Counted from the stretch's first letter, positions 1 through 7,888 are shown. The stretch: 18,187 nt of DNA from UMGS1532 sp045594795 (GCA_045594795.1 JAZNZF010000043.1:1-18187), one strand, 5' to 3'. The notes: generated by a model from the letters alone, not told the origin. Numbers and translations: made by a program.

Positions 1-1631
1 TTCCCGAAGCTCCTGTAAAAGAAGGCTACAACTTCTTAGGTTGGGATAAAGACGGAACTAACATTACCGAGGATACCGAGATTCATGCTATGTTCGAATT
101 AGCTGCTCCTACAACCTACACCGTAACCTTCGTTGATTGGGTTGGCGCAGAGATTTCTACTCAAACTGTAGAAGAAGGAGCTGCTGCCGAGGCTCCTGCA
201 GACCCAACAAGAGAGGGCTACACCTTTGCAGGTTGGGATGTTGCATATAACAACATTACTGCTGATACAACCGTAACAGCAACCTACACAATTAAGACCT
301 TTACCGTAATCTTCGTTGATTATGACGGTGCAGAGCTTGATACTCAAACTGTAGAGTACAGTGCTGGTGCAACTGCTCCTGCAGACCCAACAAGAACTGG
401 TTATACCTTTACTGGTTGGGACAAAGCATATAACAACATTACCGGTGACTTAACCGTTACCGCACAGTACACCATCAAGACCTTCACCGTAATCTTCGTT
501 GACTACGATGGCACAGAGCTTAAGAAGGAAACTGTAGAGTATAGTGCTAGTGCAACTGCTCCTGCAGACCCAACAAGAACTGGTTACAACTTCACTGGTT
601 GGGACAAAGCATATAACAACATTACCGGTGACTTAACCGTTACTGCACAGTACACCATTAAGACCTTCACCGTAACCTTCGTTGGTTTTGGCGGTGCAAA
701 GCTTAAGGAAGAAACTGTAAACTACGGCGCTGCTGCAACTGCTCCTGATGCTCCTGCAGTAGAAGGCTATGACTTCACTGGTTGGGACAAAGCATATAAC
801 AACATTACCGGTGACTTAACCGTTACTGCAAATTACGAGAAAATCTTCACCGTAACACTTAAAGACGCTAAGGGCAAGTCTGTGACTTTCAAGGTTAAAC
901 CTAACGCAACCGTTCCTGACGCAGACGTTCTGTTTTTCGAAGCCACTATCAGTGAAGTATACGGCTATACCGTAATGAAAGAAGATGACGGTAGAGTTGT
1001 TTGGAACGGAGATGTAACTGCTCCTATAGTGCAGGATAGCACATTTGAAGTACGCTATCAGCGTGACGACAGTCTTAAGACCGTAGTAAAAGTTTACGAC
1101 TTAAACGAAAAGGAAATTATGTCTAAGACTATGCCTTACGACGCAGCTATCGAGCTTGCTTTAGATGAAGCAAAATCTTGGAGAGATGCAGAGGGTAATG
1201 TTCTTCTTGCAAGCGCAACAGGTACACTTTATGCTGTTGGCGGCGCAATGGAGATATACGCAAGTGCAGATCCTGCAATCGATGCAGATGTTGCTATCGT
1301 AGGCAAGGTTTTAAGCGCAGATGGTAAACAGTTCTCTGTATTTGCTCACGTAAATGCAGCTAACGTAACTTCTTACGGTATACTCTTTGCTTCAAAAACC
1401 TTTGTTGATAATAACAGCAAGGATGCTATCACTGTAGATGTAGCTGGTAGCTCAAGCGTTAGAAAAACAGAGGCTGCTGCAAACGGCAAAACAGACTTTA
1501 TGGCAACATTAGTACAGAATACCAACGGTATCGGCACCAAGTATGCTCGCGCATTCGTAAGATTTGACGATGATGGCGACGGCATTGCAGACCGTGTTGA
1601 GTACAGCAATGTTGTAGTATCAGCAGAATAA
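1..1631 (+). CDS. InlB B-repeat (Listeria-Bacteroides repeat) surface protein, 3' part
   Basis: The frame is open from base 3, so the gene begins upstream of the window and only its C-terminal part is seen. It ends in TAA at 1629-1631. The visible part opens in the tail of one repeat and then carries four consecutive 60-61-residue repeats, each with the FVDYDG ... GYxFTGWDKAYNNIT pattern of the InlB B-repeat / Listeria-Bacteroides repeat family, a beta-grasp-like module of secreted and wall-bound proteins. After the repeats comes about 260 residues of non-repetitive sequence. The last 30 residues include an acidic DDDGDGIAD stretch resembling a thrombospondin-type-3 or dockerin-like calcium loop. 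No LPXTG motif, choline-binding repeat or C-terminal membrane anchor is visible, and any signal peptide lies outside the window. The ligand and role cannot be read from the repeats; adhesion or protein binding is the usual guess. A 48-codon gene follows after 14 nt. Confidence 0.85.
   Translation, partial: PEAPVKEGYNFLGWDKDGTNITEDTEIHAMFELAAPTTYTVTFVDWVGAEISTQTVEEGAAAEAPADPTREGYTFAGWDVAYNNITADTTVTATYTIKTFTVIFVDYDGAELDTQTVEYSAGATAPADPTRTGYTFTGWDKAYNNITGDLTVTAQYTIKTFTVIFVDYDGTELKKETVEYSASATAPADPTRTGYNFTGWDKAYNNITGDLTVTAQYTIKTFTVTFVGFGGAKLKEETVNYGAAATAPDAPAVEGYDFTGWDKAYNNITGDLTVTANYEKIFTVTLKDAKGKSVTFKVKPNATVPDADVLFFEATISEVYGYTVMKEDDGRVVWNGDVTAPIVQDSTFEVRYQRDDSLKTVVKVYDLNEKEIMSKTMPYDAAIELALDEAKSWRDAEGNVLLASATGTLYAVGGAMEIYASADPAIDADVAIVGKVLSADGKQFSVFAHVNAANVTSYGILFASKTFVDNNSKDAITVDVAGSSSVRKTEAAANGKTDFMATLVQNTNGIGTKYARAFVRFDDDGDGIADRVEYSNVVVSAE
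114..842 (+). repeat. 183-bp tandem coding repeats (four copies)
   Basis: Units start at 114, 297, 480 and 663 with a period of exactly 183 bp (61 codons); the last is one codon shorter. Copies 2 and 3 are nearly identical at the DNA level, including synonymous positions, while copies 1 and 4 have drifted more. The tail of a further unit lies at 3-113. This fits recent unequal recombination or gene conversion. Confidence 0.9.
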
Positions 1632-1645
1632 GGAGGGTGAATTAT

Positions 1646-1792
1646 ATGAAAAAGTATATCGCACCCGAAATTAGTCTGATTAAAGAACTCAATGCTGATT
1701 TTTGTGAGGGCGGACTTGACGCCTCTATCAAAAACGCAGGTGAGCTTAGTTACACTCAGTTAGAGAGCGTAACCTTAGATATGGAAGCGTAA
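1646..1792 (+). CDS. 48-aa peptide of unknown function (MKKYIAPEI type)
   Basis: ATG at 1646 is preceded by AGGAGG (1631-1636) whose first A is the last base of the upstream stop codon, so the gene is very probably translated in one operon with the InlB-repeat gene. The product begins MKKYIAPEISLIKE, contains FCEGGLDAS around residues 19-26 with one cysteine, and ends with an acidic, Thr/Ser-rich tail. It has no membrane segment or signal peptide. Short peptides beginning MKKYxxPE followed by a hydrophobic strand and a small-residue turn are, from memory, common and uncharacterised in Clostridia. A leader-core layout (RiPP precursor) is conceivable, but no modification enzyme is present in the window. 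Function is unknown. Confidence 0.75.
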   Translation: MKKYIAPEISLIKELNADFCEGGLDASIKNAGELSYTQLESVTLDMEA

Positions 1793-1868
1793 ACATATTA
1801 CATACTGTTAACTTCTGATATCTGAAATCTTAAATTTAAAGAAATTCCTTTAGTTGTTTATTAACAAC

Positions 1869-2070
1869 CCGTTCTGCCGCTTTTTGCGGCAGAACGGTGA
1901 GGAATACCAGCATGTAGGAATTAAGGCTAAACCGCTAAGCTGCAAGGCATTACCTTTGCAGCTAAGCCTAAATATCCTATGGTGACAATAGCCGAACTAT
2001 TTACGGTTCCGCCGTCACCTTTAATTGAGTGGGTTAGCTCACTCTATTTCGCACCAGAGCAAAACGCTCT
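1869..2070 (+). other. Array of five hairpins in a gene-free interval
   Basis: Between the peptide gene and the lipoprotein gene are five inverted repeats in a row. H1 is 1869-1880 with 1886-1897, a perfect 12-bp stem with a TTTTT loop and no U-tract after it. H2 is 1939-1947 with 1953-1962 (GCTGCAAGG paired with CCTTTGCAGC, one bulge), with outer pairing of 1924-1928 to 1965-1969. H3 is 1981-1986 with 2014-2019, plus an inner helix 1991-1997 with 2006-2012 holding one C-C mismatch. H4 is 2026-2031 with 2038-2043. H5 is 2056-2060 with 2066-2070. H1 may terminate or stabilise the upstream mRNA. The rest resembles a structured leader of the lipoprotein gene or a separate small RNA. I cannot match it to a riboswitch class. 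A TATAAT at 2093-2098 has no good -35. Confidence 0.5.
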
Positions 2071-2119
2071 AAAATTTGTTCACAACTTAAAATATAATTA
2101 GTTAACTCACTTAATACAC

Positions 2120-2135
2120 GTGCTAACTTTAGCAC
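2120..2135. repeat. 16-bp palindrome upstream of the lipoprotein gene
   Basis: GTGCTAA (2120-2126) and TTAGCAC (2129-2135) form a perfect 7-bp inverted repeat around two bases, 9 nt upstream of the ribosome binding site of the lipoprotein gene. The size and position suit a regulator operator (LacI-type operators are often of this length), but no cognate regulator is identified. A 2-nt spacer makes an RNA hairpin less likely than a DNA site. Confidence 0.4.
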
Positions 2136-2158
2136 ACATTAGCAAGGAGAAGCTTAAA

Positions 2159-3760
2159 ATGATTAAAAAAATTACAGCTTTAATTTTAGTTGCTCTTATG
2201 ACATTTTCTCTTGCCGCTTGTGGTGGCAATAAAGATAACGTTTCAAGCACAGCAAGTGATTCACAGGTAATTGCAGACGTTGAATCTGCAGCTCAAAAAG
2301 AGGATGGCAAAGACGCTTCTAAACAAGAAACAACCGCTTCTAAAGATAACACTTCTAAAGAGGCAAACAAATCAGAAACTGCTAATACAAGCAGCAAAAC
2401 CAACACCGCAAGCAAGATAACAGGTGTTGTATCAGGTGGTAGCACAGGTGGTAACAAGGTAACCGTTAAAGACGACGGTACTTCTATCAAGGCTATCAGC
2501 GACCTTAAGGTAAACGAAAAAGGCTCAGTACTTGAAAATCTTAACCTTAAAGGCAAAACAATTACTATGGCTATTACTGAAGAACCTCAGTACAGCACAG
2601 CAGCTTTCAAGCGTTCCGTTAAGGCTTTCGAGTTAGAGTACAACTGTAAAGTTACACTTAAAAAATTAGGTTTCGGCACATACAATCAGCAGGTTGCTCA
2701 GGCAAAGGCTGCTGGTGATATCTATGATATCTGCTTCTTACACGGCTCTTATTTCCCTGCTTTAGCAATCGATGATATCTACGAGCCACTTAACAATTAT
2801 CTATATAAGGACGACGTTGCTACAACTTCTACTTCTGGCGGTATCGACCTTAACAAAACCTCTTACTACGCATACAAAAATAAGGTTTACGGAACATGTG
2901 ACTTTAACGCTGCATACCCATATCTTATTTACTATAATAAAAAGATGCTTGCTGACCGCGGTTGGACAGGCGCAAGAGACCCAAGAAAGATGGCTGAACG
3001 CGGCAAATGGTCTTGGTCAGTGATTGAGAAAATGGGTAAAGAATTAACCGACAAGGATAAGGGCAAATATCTCCTTTCTCCTTCCTTCACTTTTGGCCGT
3101 GCTATTCCTCTGGCCTTCGGCGCACAGAATATTATTTTCGACAAGAAAACAGGTAAATATAAGCAGAACATTACTTCTAAAGAGTATATGAATTCTTTGA
3201 AATATAAGCAAAAGCTTTTACAAGGTGCTAACGGTATCGTTAAAACTGATGGCACTATTAGTTTCGAAGATTTAACAGCAGGCGACGTTTATATGTGGTG
3301 TGAAGAAGCTGCTAAATATATCGAGCTTGTTCCTGCTGTTAAAAAATCAAGCGCATTTGGTAAAAAGAAAGAAAATATCGGTATTGTTGAAATGCCTCTT
3401 GGCGACACCAACAAAGATAGATACCCAACAGGTTGGCTTACCGCCGTTGCTTGCGGTAAGGGCAAAGACCCCAGAGTAGCTATTGCTTGGAATATTTTCC
3501 GCTCTAAATACCAAGACCCAATGGCAAATCAAGATGCAACTGCATTTAGCAAGGCAGACGAGAAATATATAAACGATTTACTCGTTGGTAACATTGCTCT
3601 TGACATTGGTCGTTTCTATTCATCCGATGAAGATACTGGTGTACTTATCACTACACAGATGGACTATTCTATCCGTCAGGGTGCAGACGTAGCAGCTACT
3701 GTTGCTTCTTATAAGGATAAGGTTCAAGCTTGTATCAACTTCGCTTGTAAATATAAATAG
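2159..3760 (+). CDS. Lipoprotein, extracellular solute-binding protein (family 1-like)
   Basis: I place the start at ATG 2159 rather than the upstream in-frame ATG at 2120, because AAGGAG lies at 2144-2149 and translation from 2159 gives a clean lipoprotein signal (basic MIKK, hydrophobic core, lipobox SLAAC with Cys21). The 533-aa product has a Ser/Thr/Lys/Glu-rich linker at about residues 22-110 and then a bilobal-type binding domain. Its KTITMAITEEPQYS strand and YLIYYNKKMLADRGW segment are typical of family 1 (sugar-type) ABC substrate-binding proteins. It would sit on the outer face of the membrane and deliver a substrate to an ABC importer. No permease or ATPase genes are adjacent, so it is an orphan here and the substrate is unknown. 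A hairpin array precedes it and an intrinsic terminator follows. Confidence 0.8.
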   Translation: MIKKITALILVALMTFSLAACGGNKDNVSSTASDSQVIADVESAAQKEDGKDASKQETTASKDNTSKEANKSETANTSSKTNTASKITGVVSGGSTGGNKVTVKDDGTSIKAISDLKVNEKGSVLENLNLKGKTITMAITEEPQYSTAAFKRSVKAFELEYNCKVTLKKLGFGTYNQQVAQAKAAGDIYDICFLHGSYFPALAIDDIYEPLNNYLYKDDVATTSTSGGIDLNKTSYYAYKNKVYGTCDFNAAYPYLIYYNKKMLADRGWTGARDPRKMAERGKWSWSVIEKMGKELTDKDKGKYLLSPSFTFGRAIPLAFGAQNIIFDKKTGKYKQNITSKEYMNSLKYKQKLLQGANGIVKTDGTISFEDLTAGDVYMWCEEAAKYIELVPAVKKSSAFGKKKENIGIVEMPLGDTNKDRYPTGWLTAVACGKGKDPRVAIAWNIFRSKYQDPMANQDATAFSKADEKYINDLLVGNIALDIGRFYSSDEDTGVLITTQMDYSIRQGADVAATVASYKDKVQACINFACKYK

Positions 3761-3839
3761 GTAAAGATAGCAAATTTGGATAGAGCGTTAAAGTTATCGC
3801 AAACCAAATAGCTTACGTCTTTCTTTAATCTAATGCATT

Positions 3840-3872
3840 AAGCGCCCTGGTTTTTTGGCTCGGGCGCTTTTG
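3840..3872 (+). terminator. Intrinsic terminator after the solute-binding protein
   Basis: Stem AAGCGCCC (3840-3847) pairs with GGGCGCTT (3862-3869), followed by a short T run. It lies 80 nt past the lipoprotein stop codon. Confidence 0.8.
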
Positions 3873-3931
3873 TAATAGCATAATAACCATATTAACGCTT
3901 GCTTAACATAATTTAAAAAGAGTAAAAGAAT

Positions 3932-3967
3932 AGCCACCCTACAATGCTTTGTGCATATAGGGTGGCT
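3932..3967 (-). terminator. Intrinsic terminator, probably serving the minus-strand DUF624 gene
   Basis: A perfect 10-bp stem, AGCCACCCTA (3932-3941) with TAGGGTGGCT (3958-3967), lies 20 bp beyond the end of the minus-strand membrane protein gene. Read on the minus strand it is followed by ATTCTTTTACTCTTTT, an imperfect U-tract. It could also act on the plus strand, where TTGTT follows. Confidence 0.65.
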
Positions 3968-3987
3968 TTGTTCGTATTTGAAATAGT

Positions 3988-4773
3988 TTATTCGGTAGCG
4001 TCTTGCATAATTTGCTCGGTATCGTCGTTTATAAGCCCTAATTCGCGCAGAGTTTTTTCGCCCTCGCCAGCGTTGGCTTTCATAAACGGCTCTATCATAT
4101 ATTTAAACATAACGGGGAATATGCCTGCTTGGGTTGAAAATGCGTTAAAGCTTGGTATAAGCAGAACAAACAGACAAATTGCAATACCCGTACCTACGTA
4201 TATATCTATAAGCAAAGGCAGTAGGATTACAGCGTAGGATACCAAGTGGGCAACAAGAATTAACATATTGCGCCAAAAGCCCGCAAATGATAGCAGAATG
4301 GCGTTTTTATATAGCTGTCCTAAACTTACCTTAAATGTTAGCATAATTGCCGAGGTGTAGTATTTTACAAAGGTTATAAGCAGTAATGAGAGGGCTGAAA
4401 TTATCAGCATTAGTGTGTTTTGTCCCTCTGCGGTAACCATTGTGTAAAGCGAGAAAAGTGAGAAGATAAATATTATGTTATTGATTAAGCCTGAAATTAG
4501 CGCAAGCTTCCAATTTTCGCGTATAGCATCGAAATAATCCGACGAGAATGCGTGCTTTTCACGGTAAGAAATACGGGCTATGCGCGCCATACCAACGCCA
4601 CCCAGTCCGCTTGGTATAATTAAAAGGTTGAGAAGCAGGGTAAGGCAACCGCAGTAAAGTAGTTTGCCAAAGCTACGGAAGTAAAGTATAAAAAACTTTA
4701 TAAAACCGCGTTTTTCGGCGCCATCTTTTTTTACGCCAACCGAGGTGTTTTGCGGTGAAGGAAACGATGACAT
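3988..4773 (-). CDS. YesL/DUF624-type integral membrane protein
   Basis: The predicted 261-aa protein has a short charged N-terminus and about five to six hydrophobic segments. The GKLLYCGCLTLLLNLLIIPSG region is followed by a GVGMARIAR loop, and later by a DYFDAIRENWKLALISG segment. This pattern of an early G-rich turn followed by aromatic, Lys-rich amphipathic stretches is that of the YesL/DUF624 family, often found near sugar ABC transporters; its biochemical role is not established. The start at 4773 follows AAGGAG (4787-4792 on the complement) with a longish 13-nt spacing. A good sigma-A promoter lies upstream. The gene is convergent with the solute-binding protein gene and they share an intergenic region with two terminators, so they are separate units. 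Family assignment is by general pattern, not by a search. Confidence 0.6.
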   Translation of the reverse strand: MSSFPSPQNTSVGVKKDGAEKRGFIKFFILYFRSFGKLLYCGCLTLLLNLLIIPSGLGGVGMARIARISYREKHAFSSDYFDAIRENWKLALISGLINNIIFIFSLFSLYTMVTAEGQNTLMLIISALSLLLITFVKYYTSAIMLTFKVSLGQLYKNAILLSFAGFWRNMLILVAHLVSYAVILLPLLIDIYVGTGIAICLFVLLIPSFNAFSTQAGIFPVMFKYMIEPFMKANAGEGEKTLRELGLINDDTEQIMQDATE

Positions 4774-4809
4774 AGGTTGTAATAACTCCTTTAAATATTA
4801 ATATAATTA

Positions 4810-4838
4810 ATGATACCATATAAAATGAGTGATCGCAA
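4810..4838 (-). promoter_or_regulatory. Sigma-A promoter of the DUF624 gene
   Basis: On the minus strand, -35 TTGCGA (complement of 4833-4838), a 17-bp spacer, and -10 TATCAT (complement of 4810-4815). It lies about 37 bp upstream of the start codon. Confidence 0.7.
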
Positions 4839-4861
4839 CATTAATAGGAAAAAGTTTACAT

Positions 4862-4887
4862 TTTTGTTTTTATTTATAAAAACAAAA
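4862..4887. repeat. A+T-rich 12-bp-arm palindrome
   Basis: TTTTGTTTTTAT (4862-4873) and ATAAAAACAAAA (4876-4887) are perfect inverted repeats around TT. It lies just upstream of the DUF624 promoter. It might be a cruciform, a nucleoid-protein site or a weak terminator; no function can be assigned. Confidence 0.5.
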
Positions 4888-5040
4888 CCGATAAAAAACA
4901 CAATAATCGACTATGTAAAAAATATGCGCAAAAAGGGTCTAAGTTCTGCAAAAAGAGAGCAATATATTTCGAATAAAACCTATTGACAAAGCAAAAATAC
5001 GCGAAAAAATACAGACAAAAATTAAAATATATACAAAATG

Positions 5041-5190
5041 TAATCCACGTTTTCCGCATAGTTTTCCACAACTTTTTTTGTAAAACCCCGATTGTTACAA
5101 GGTAAAATAAATTACAGACCTGATTTTCGGGGGAAAACGTGGGTTATTTTGTGGATAACTTAGACTGTATAAATTTAACACTTGTCCGCA
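5041..5190. other. Cluster of DnaA-box-like sites in an AT-rich intergenic region
   Basis: Relative to TTATCCACA: a perfect match on the minus strand at 5150-5158 (TGTGGATAA on plus), a one-mismatch site TTTTCCACA at 5062-5070, and two-mismatch sites at 5041-5049, 5050-5058 and 5182-5190. The region 4774-5330 has no gene and is strongly AT-rich. No dnaA, dnaN or other origin-flanking gene is present, so an accessory DnaA-binding cluster is more likely than oriC. Only the first two boxes are convincing. Confidence 0.4.
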
Positions 5191-5324
5191 ACTGCATATA
5201 GGTTTACAATTTGTATAATTAAAAATTTAGCGGTGTAGGCCTAACCTTACAAAAGGGAAAAGTCAAGTAAAAAATTATTAATTTTCTGTAATAAATTGGC
5301 GAAATTTGTTACAACAAGGGCTTT

Positions 5325-5357
5325 AAAAAACTGCACTAAGTAAAATCCTTAGTGCAG
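5325..5357 (-). terminator. Intrinsic terminator of spoIIE
   Basis: Perfect 10-bp stem, CTGCACTAAG (5331-5340) with CTTAGTGCAG (5348-5357). On the minus strand it is followed by TTTTTT (complement of 5325-5330). It lies 16 nt past the spoIIE stop. Confidence 0.9.
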
Positions 5358-5372
5358 AAGTGTTTTTATGAT

Positions 5373-7676
5373 TTACAGCTTTTTATTAAGCATTGCAACC
5401 ATAACGGTGATGTCGTCGGGATGTTCTTGATCTGCGCGTCGGCGCGCGCTTTCGGCGATTCTTTCGGCAAGCTGTTGAGCGGTCAGGTCAACGCACTCCT
5501 CAAGTTCGGTGCTAATCCAGTCTGTGCCAACTGCACATGCGCCGTCACTAAGCAGAACCACCGCGTCGCCGTTTTTAAGGGTTATAGCAGAGCGGTCAAA
5601 ACCGACTTCGCGTAGAATACCAACGGGTAGGGAATGGCTTTCGGCTCTGCCCACTTTACCGCTACGGCGAACTAAGGTTGGCGCGGCGCCTGCCTTGTAT
5701 AGCTCGGTTTCGCCAGTATATAGGTCAACACAGGCAATGTCAACGGTGGATAGTGACTCTTCAGAAGATTTATAGAGCAGAGCAGAGTTTACAATTCTCA
5801 AAGAACAGTCGAACCCAAAGCCCGCTTTTAAAAGTCTTTCGGTAAGCCCCGCCGTCATAGCGCCGTCTACGGCAGCTCTGCCGCCTGTGCCCATACCGTC
5901 GGAAATAAGTAAATAGTATTTGCCGCTACCGTCACCGAAATACGAATAGGCATCACCGCATACACCCATCTCGTTAGCGGGGAGCTGCATAACACCGATT
6001 TCGAGGGTGATGTTTGCGCGCTCGGTGAGTGTAATGTAGAAAATATCCTCAACCCTTTGCACAGTCGGTGGCTCAAAACGGCGCTCGCAAGCAAGCTCTA
6101 ACTGGTCTAAGATGCGTTTGCGGTTTATAATATTTTCACCGATACCGTGAAGCTTTGCCTCGATACTCATTCTACCGTACTTGTCTGTAGAGCAGCTGCA
6201 GTCGGTGGTAAGCAGACCGATTTCGCGCAAAGAAGAAACGACAAGCTCAGCGGTGTCAAGGTCGTAATGACGCGCGGTATCAAATTCGTGGCTCAAGTCT
6301 AAAAGCATATCCGAGATTCCGTCGAACTGGTCGGCAACAACACCGCGCACACATTCAATTCTATCCTCAGCTGAGAGTCTGTTAAGATACTCTGTATAAT
6401 GGTTTTTAAGGCTCTGTTCAAGCGACTGTGCACGCAAGCATTTTTTGGCGAATTCGGGGGCGGCGGTAGCAAGACTGCTGTCACCCTCGCGTATACCGTC
6501 GGAGAGCTGACCCAATGCCCGAAAGGTTGCGTTGCGCTCGGTTTCCCAACAGCTAATTCTAAAAGAACAGCCTTGGCAGACCTCCGCCTCGCATCGCGTA
6601 AACATAGTTGAGGGGTCGGGGGTGTTAATGCGACGCAGTCGCTTCGCAACCTCGTCGATAGTGCCAGAAACATCGCAGAGCGCCGAGCTTGCACATTTTA
6701 GGCGCATTACAAGACTTTTTCGCATACCCTCAAGACTTTCAAGCCTTACGGGCGGCGAGAATAAAGCTGCGGCTATTACGCATATATTTTTAGGCAGAAG
6801 CAAGAAGACGGCTATGCCAAGCAGAATTTCTATAACCATAGCAACGCTGCCTGAATCTATTCCAAAAACGCCGATAGAAATTAGCGAGGGGACTAAAAAA
6901 CCGAGTATACCCATAACCCTACTGCTTGAAAACAGCCCAGATACCATACCGCTTAAAGCATATAGGCATACCATTTTTGCATCTCCCTGACAGAGTGACA
7001 CCGCAAAGCCTACCGCCGTTCCCGATATTGCGCCGCCCGACACACCGCCAAACCGCGCGGCAGAAAGAATAAGTATAACGGTAAGCGTTCTGCCAATAGA
7101 AAAACCGCCTATTGCTACAGGCACTAACGCCATAAATACAAGGTCAACGCTTATTACCATAGAGGCAAGCTCTTCGCCCGAAAGACCCACGCCCGAGGTT
7201 ATGTCTACTTGCAAGGCTCTTGAAACAAAATATGTAAGTCCGCCCGAAAGCACACCCTCGCTTAAAAGCAGTAGTATGTTTTCGTTGCCACTCATACAGG
7301 TAACAAGGTTGCAGACGGTAAGGCAAAGCAACACCGTAAATGCACAAAACGGGGGAGTGCCTGCAATTTTTTTAATGCCCACTGTAAGCAATCGTATGCT
7401 AATGGCGGCAAAAAGAGCCGCTATATATCTGAAGGGAGTTTCGGCAACGGGTAAAAACAGATACCCCAAAAAAGCGCCGATGCCGCCCGTAAGGGTAAAG
7501 CCTGTGGGTAGGGCGGCGGATAATATAACGCCAAGCGGTGTAAGGGTTGAAAGCAGTTTAACCTGCGAGGAGATAAAGCCACAAATTGCGCATAATAGCC
7601 CCGCACCAACGGTTCGCATAGCAACGGGCATAGCCTCTAACGATTTTAATCTGATAGGATTTACGCGGTCCTTCAT
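5373..7676 (-). CDS. spoIIE: Stage II sporulation protein E, serine phosphatase
   Basis: SpoIIE dephosphorylates the anti-anti-sigma factor SpoIIAA in the forespore, freeing sigma-F, and associates with the division septum. I choose ATG 7676 (767 aa) over the in-frame ATG at 7715 because GGAGTG lies about 7 nt before it. Residues 20-310 are a polytopic membrane region rich in hydrophobic segments. A central regulatory region holds a Cys cluster (C362, C367, C370, C376: CEAEVCQGCSFRISC), compatible with metal binding. The C-terminal PP2C-type phosphatase domain (about 545-767) shows GVCGDAYS (Asp575), SDGMGTGGRA (592-601), SDG (710-712) and HPDDITVMV (752-760), the metal-binding Asp motifs. 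Bacillus SpoIIE is about 827 aa, so this is slightly short but complete. It has its own terminator and is divergent from the zinc-ribbon gene. Its presence argues the organism can form endospores. Confidence 0.95.
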   Translation of the reverse strand: MKDRVNPIRLKSLEAMPVAMRTVGAGLLCAICGFISSQVKLLSTLTPLGVILSAALPTGFTLTGGIGAFLGYLFLPVAETPFRYIAALFAAISIRLLTVGIKKIAGTPPFCAFTVLLCLTVCNLVTCMSGNENILLLLSEGVLSGGLTYFVSRALQVDITSGVGLSGEELASMVISVDLVFMALVPVAIGGFSIGRTLTVILILSAARFGGVSGGAISGTAVGFAVSLCQGDAKMVCLYALSGMVSGLFSSSRVMGILGFLVPSLISIGVFGIDSGSVAMVIEILLGIAVFLLLPKNICVIAAALFSPPVRLESLEGMRKSLVMRLKCASSALCDVSGTIDEVAKRLRRINTPDPSTMFTRCEAEVCQGCSFRISCWETERNATFRALGQLSDGIREGDSSLATAAPEFAKKCLRAQSLEQSLKNHYTEYLNRLSAEDRIECVRGVVADQFDGISDMLLDLSHEFDTARHYDLDTAELVVSSLREIGLLTTDCSCSTDKYGRMSIEAKLHGIGENIINRKRILDQLELACERRFEPPTVQRVEDIFYITLTERANITLEIGVMQLPANEMGVCGDAYSYFGDGSGKYYLLISDGMGTGGRAAVDGAMTAGLTERLLKAGFGFDCSLRIVNSALLYKSSEESLSTVDIACVDLYTGETELYKAGAAPTLVRRSGKVGRAESHSLPVGILREVGFDRSAITLKNGDAVVLLSDGACAVGTDWISTELEECVDLTAQQLAERIAESARRRADQEHPDDITVMVAMLNKKL

Positions 7677-7730
7677 TTTTAACACTCCGTAATATATGTA
7701 TTTGGTAGCAGACACGCTGCCGCAAAGTTT

Positions 7731-7764
7731 ATTATATTACGTAGTGCTTAAAAAATATGTCGTT
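7731..7764 (-). promoter_or_regulatory. Candidate spoIIE promoter with possible Spo0A box
   Basis: A minus-strand TATAAT (complement of 7731-7736) lies 54 nt upstream of the chosen spoIIE start and has no good -35 at 17 bp. TGTCGTT on the plus strand at 7758-7764 matches five of seven bases of the Spo0A box TGTCGAA, about 22 bp upstream of the -10. Bacillus spoIIE uses a Spo0A-activated sigma-A promoter with a poorly spaced -35, so the arrangement is plausible but weak. Confidence 0.35.
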
Positions 7765-7830
7765 ATGCCGTGCCGAGAATTATATAGTTTTGTCATCCCG
7801 AGTTTGTTTTTGAGGATTGTTAATAAATTG

Positions 7831-7859
7831 TTTACTTATTGTATAAAATGTGGTATAAA
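7831..7859 (+). promoter_or_regulatory. Sigma-A promoter of the zinc-ribbon membrane protein
   Basis: -35-like TTTACT (7831-7836), 17-bp spacer, -10 TATAAA (7854-7859). It lies 29 bp upstream of the start codon. Confidence 0.55.
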
Positions 7860-7888
7860 ATAAGGTATATATTAATGGTGGTGATTAT

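Noticed and set aside
1869..2070. Known riboswitch upstream of the lipoprotein gene
   Set aside because: I found no recognisable core of c-di-GMP, SAM, lysine, cobalamin, purine, TPP or ZTP riboswitches; only generic hairpins.
2120..2158. N-terminal extension of the lipoprotein from ATG 2120
   Set aside because: It would place 13 polar residues before the signal peptide, and the ribosome binding site at 2144-2149 points to 2159.
5041..5190. Chromosomal replication origin
   Set aside because: There are no dnaA, dnaN, rpmH or similar neighbours, and only two good DnaA boxes.
5509..7692. Several 60-160-codon plus-strand frames opposite spoIIE
   Set aside because: They are antisense shadows of a well-conserved gene, with no ribosome binding sites or family features.
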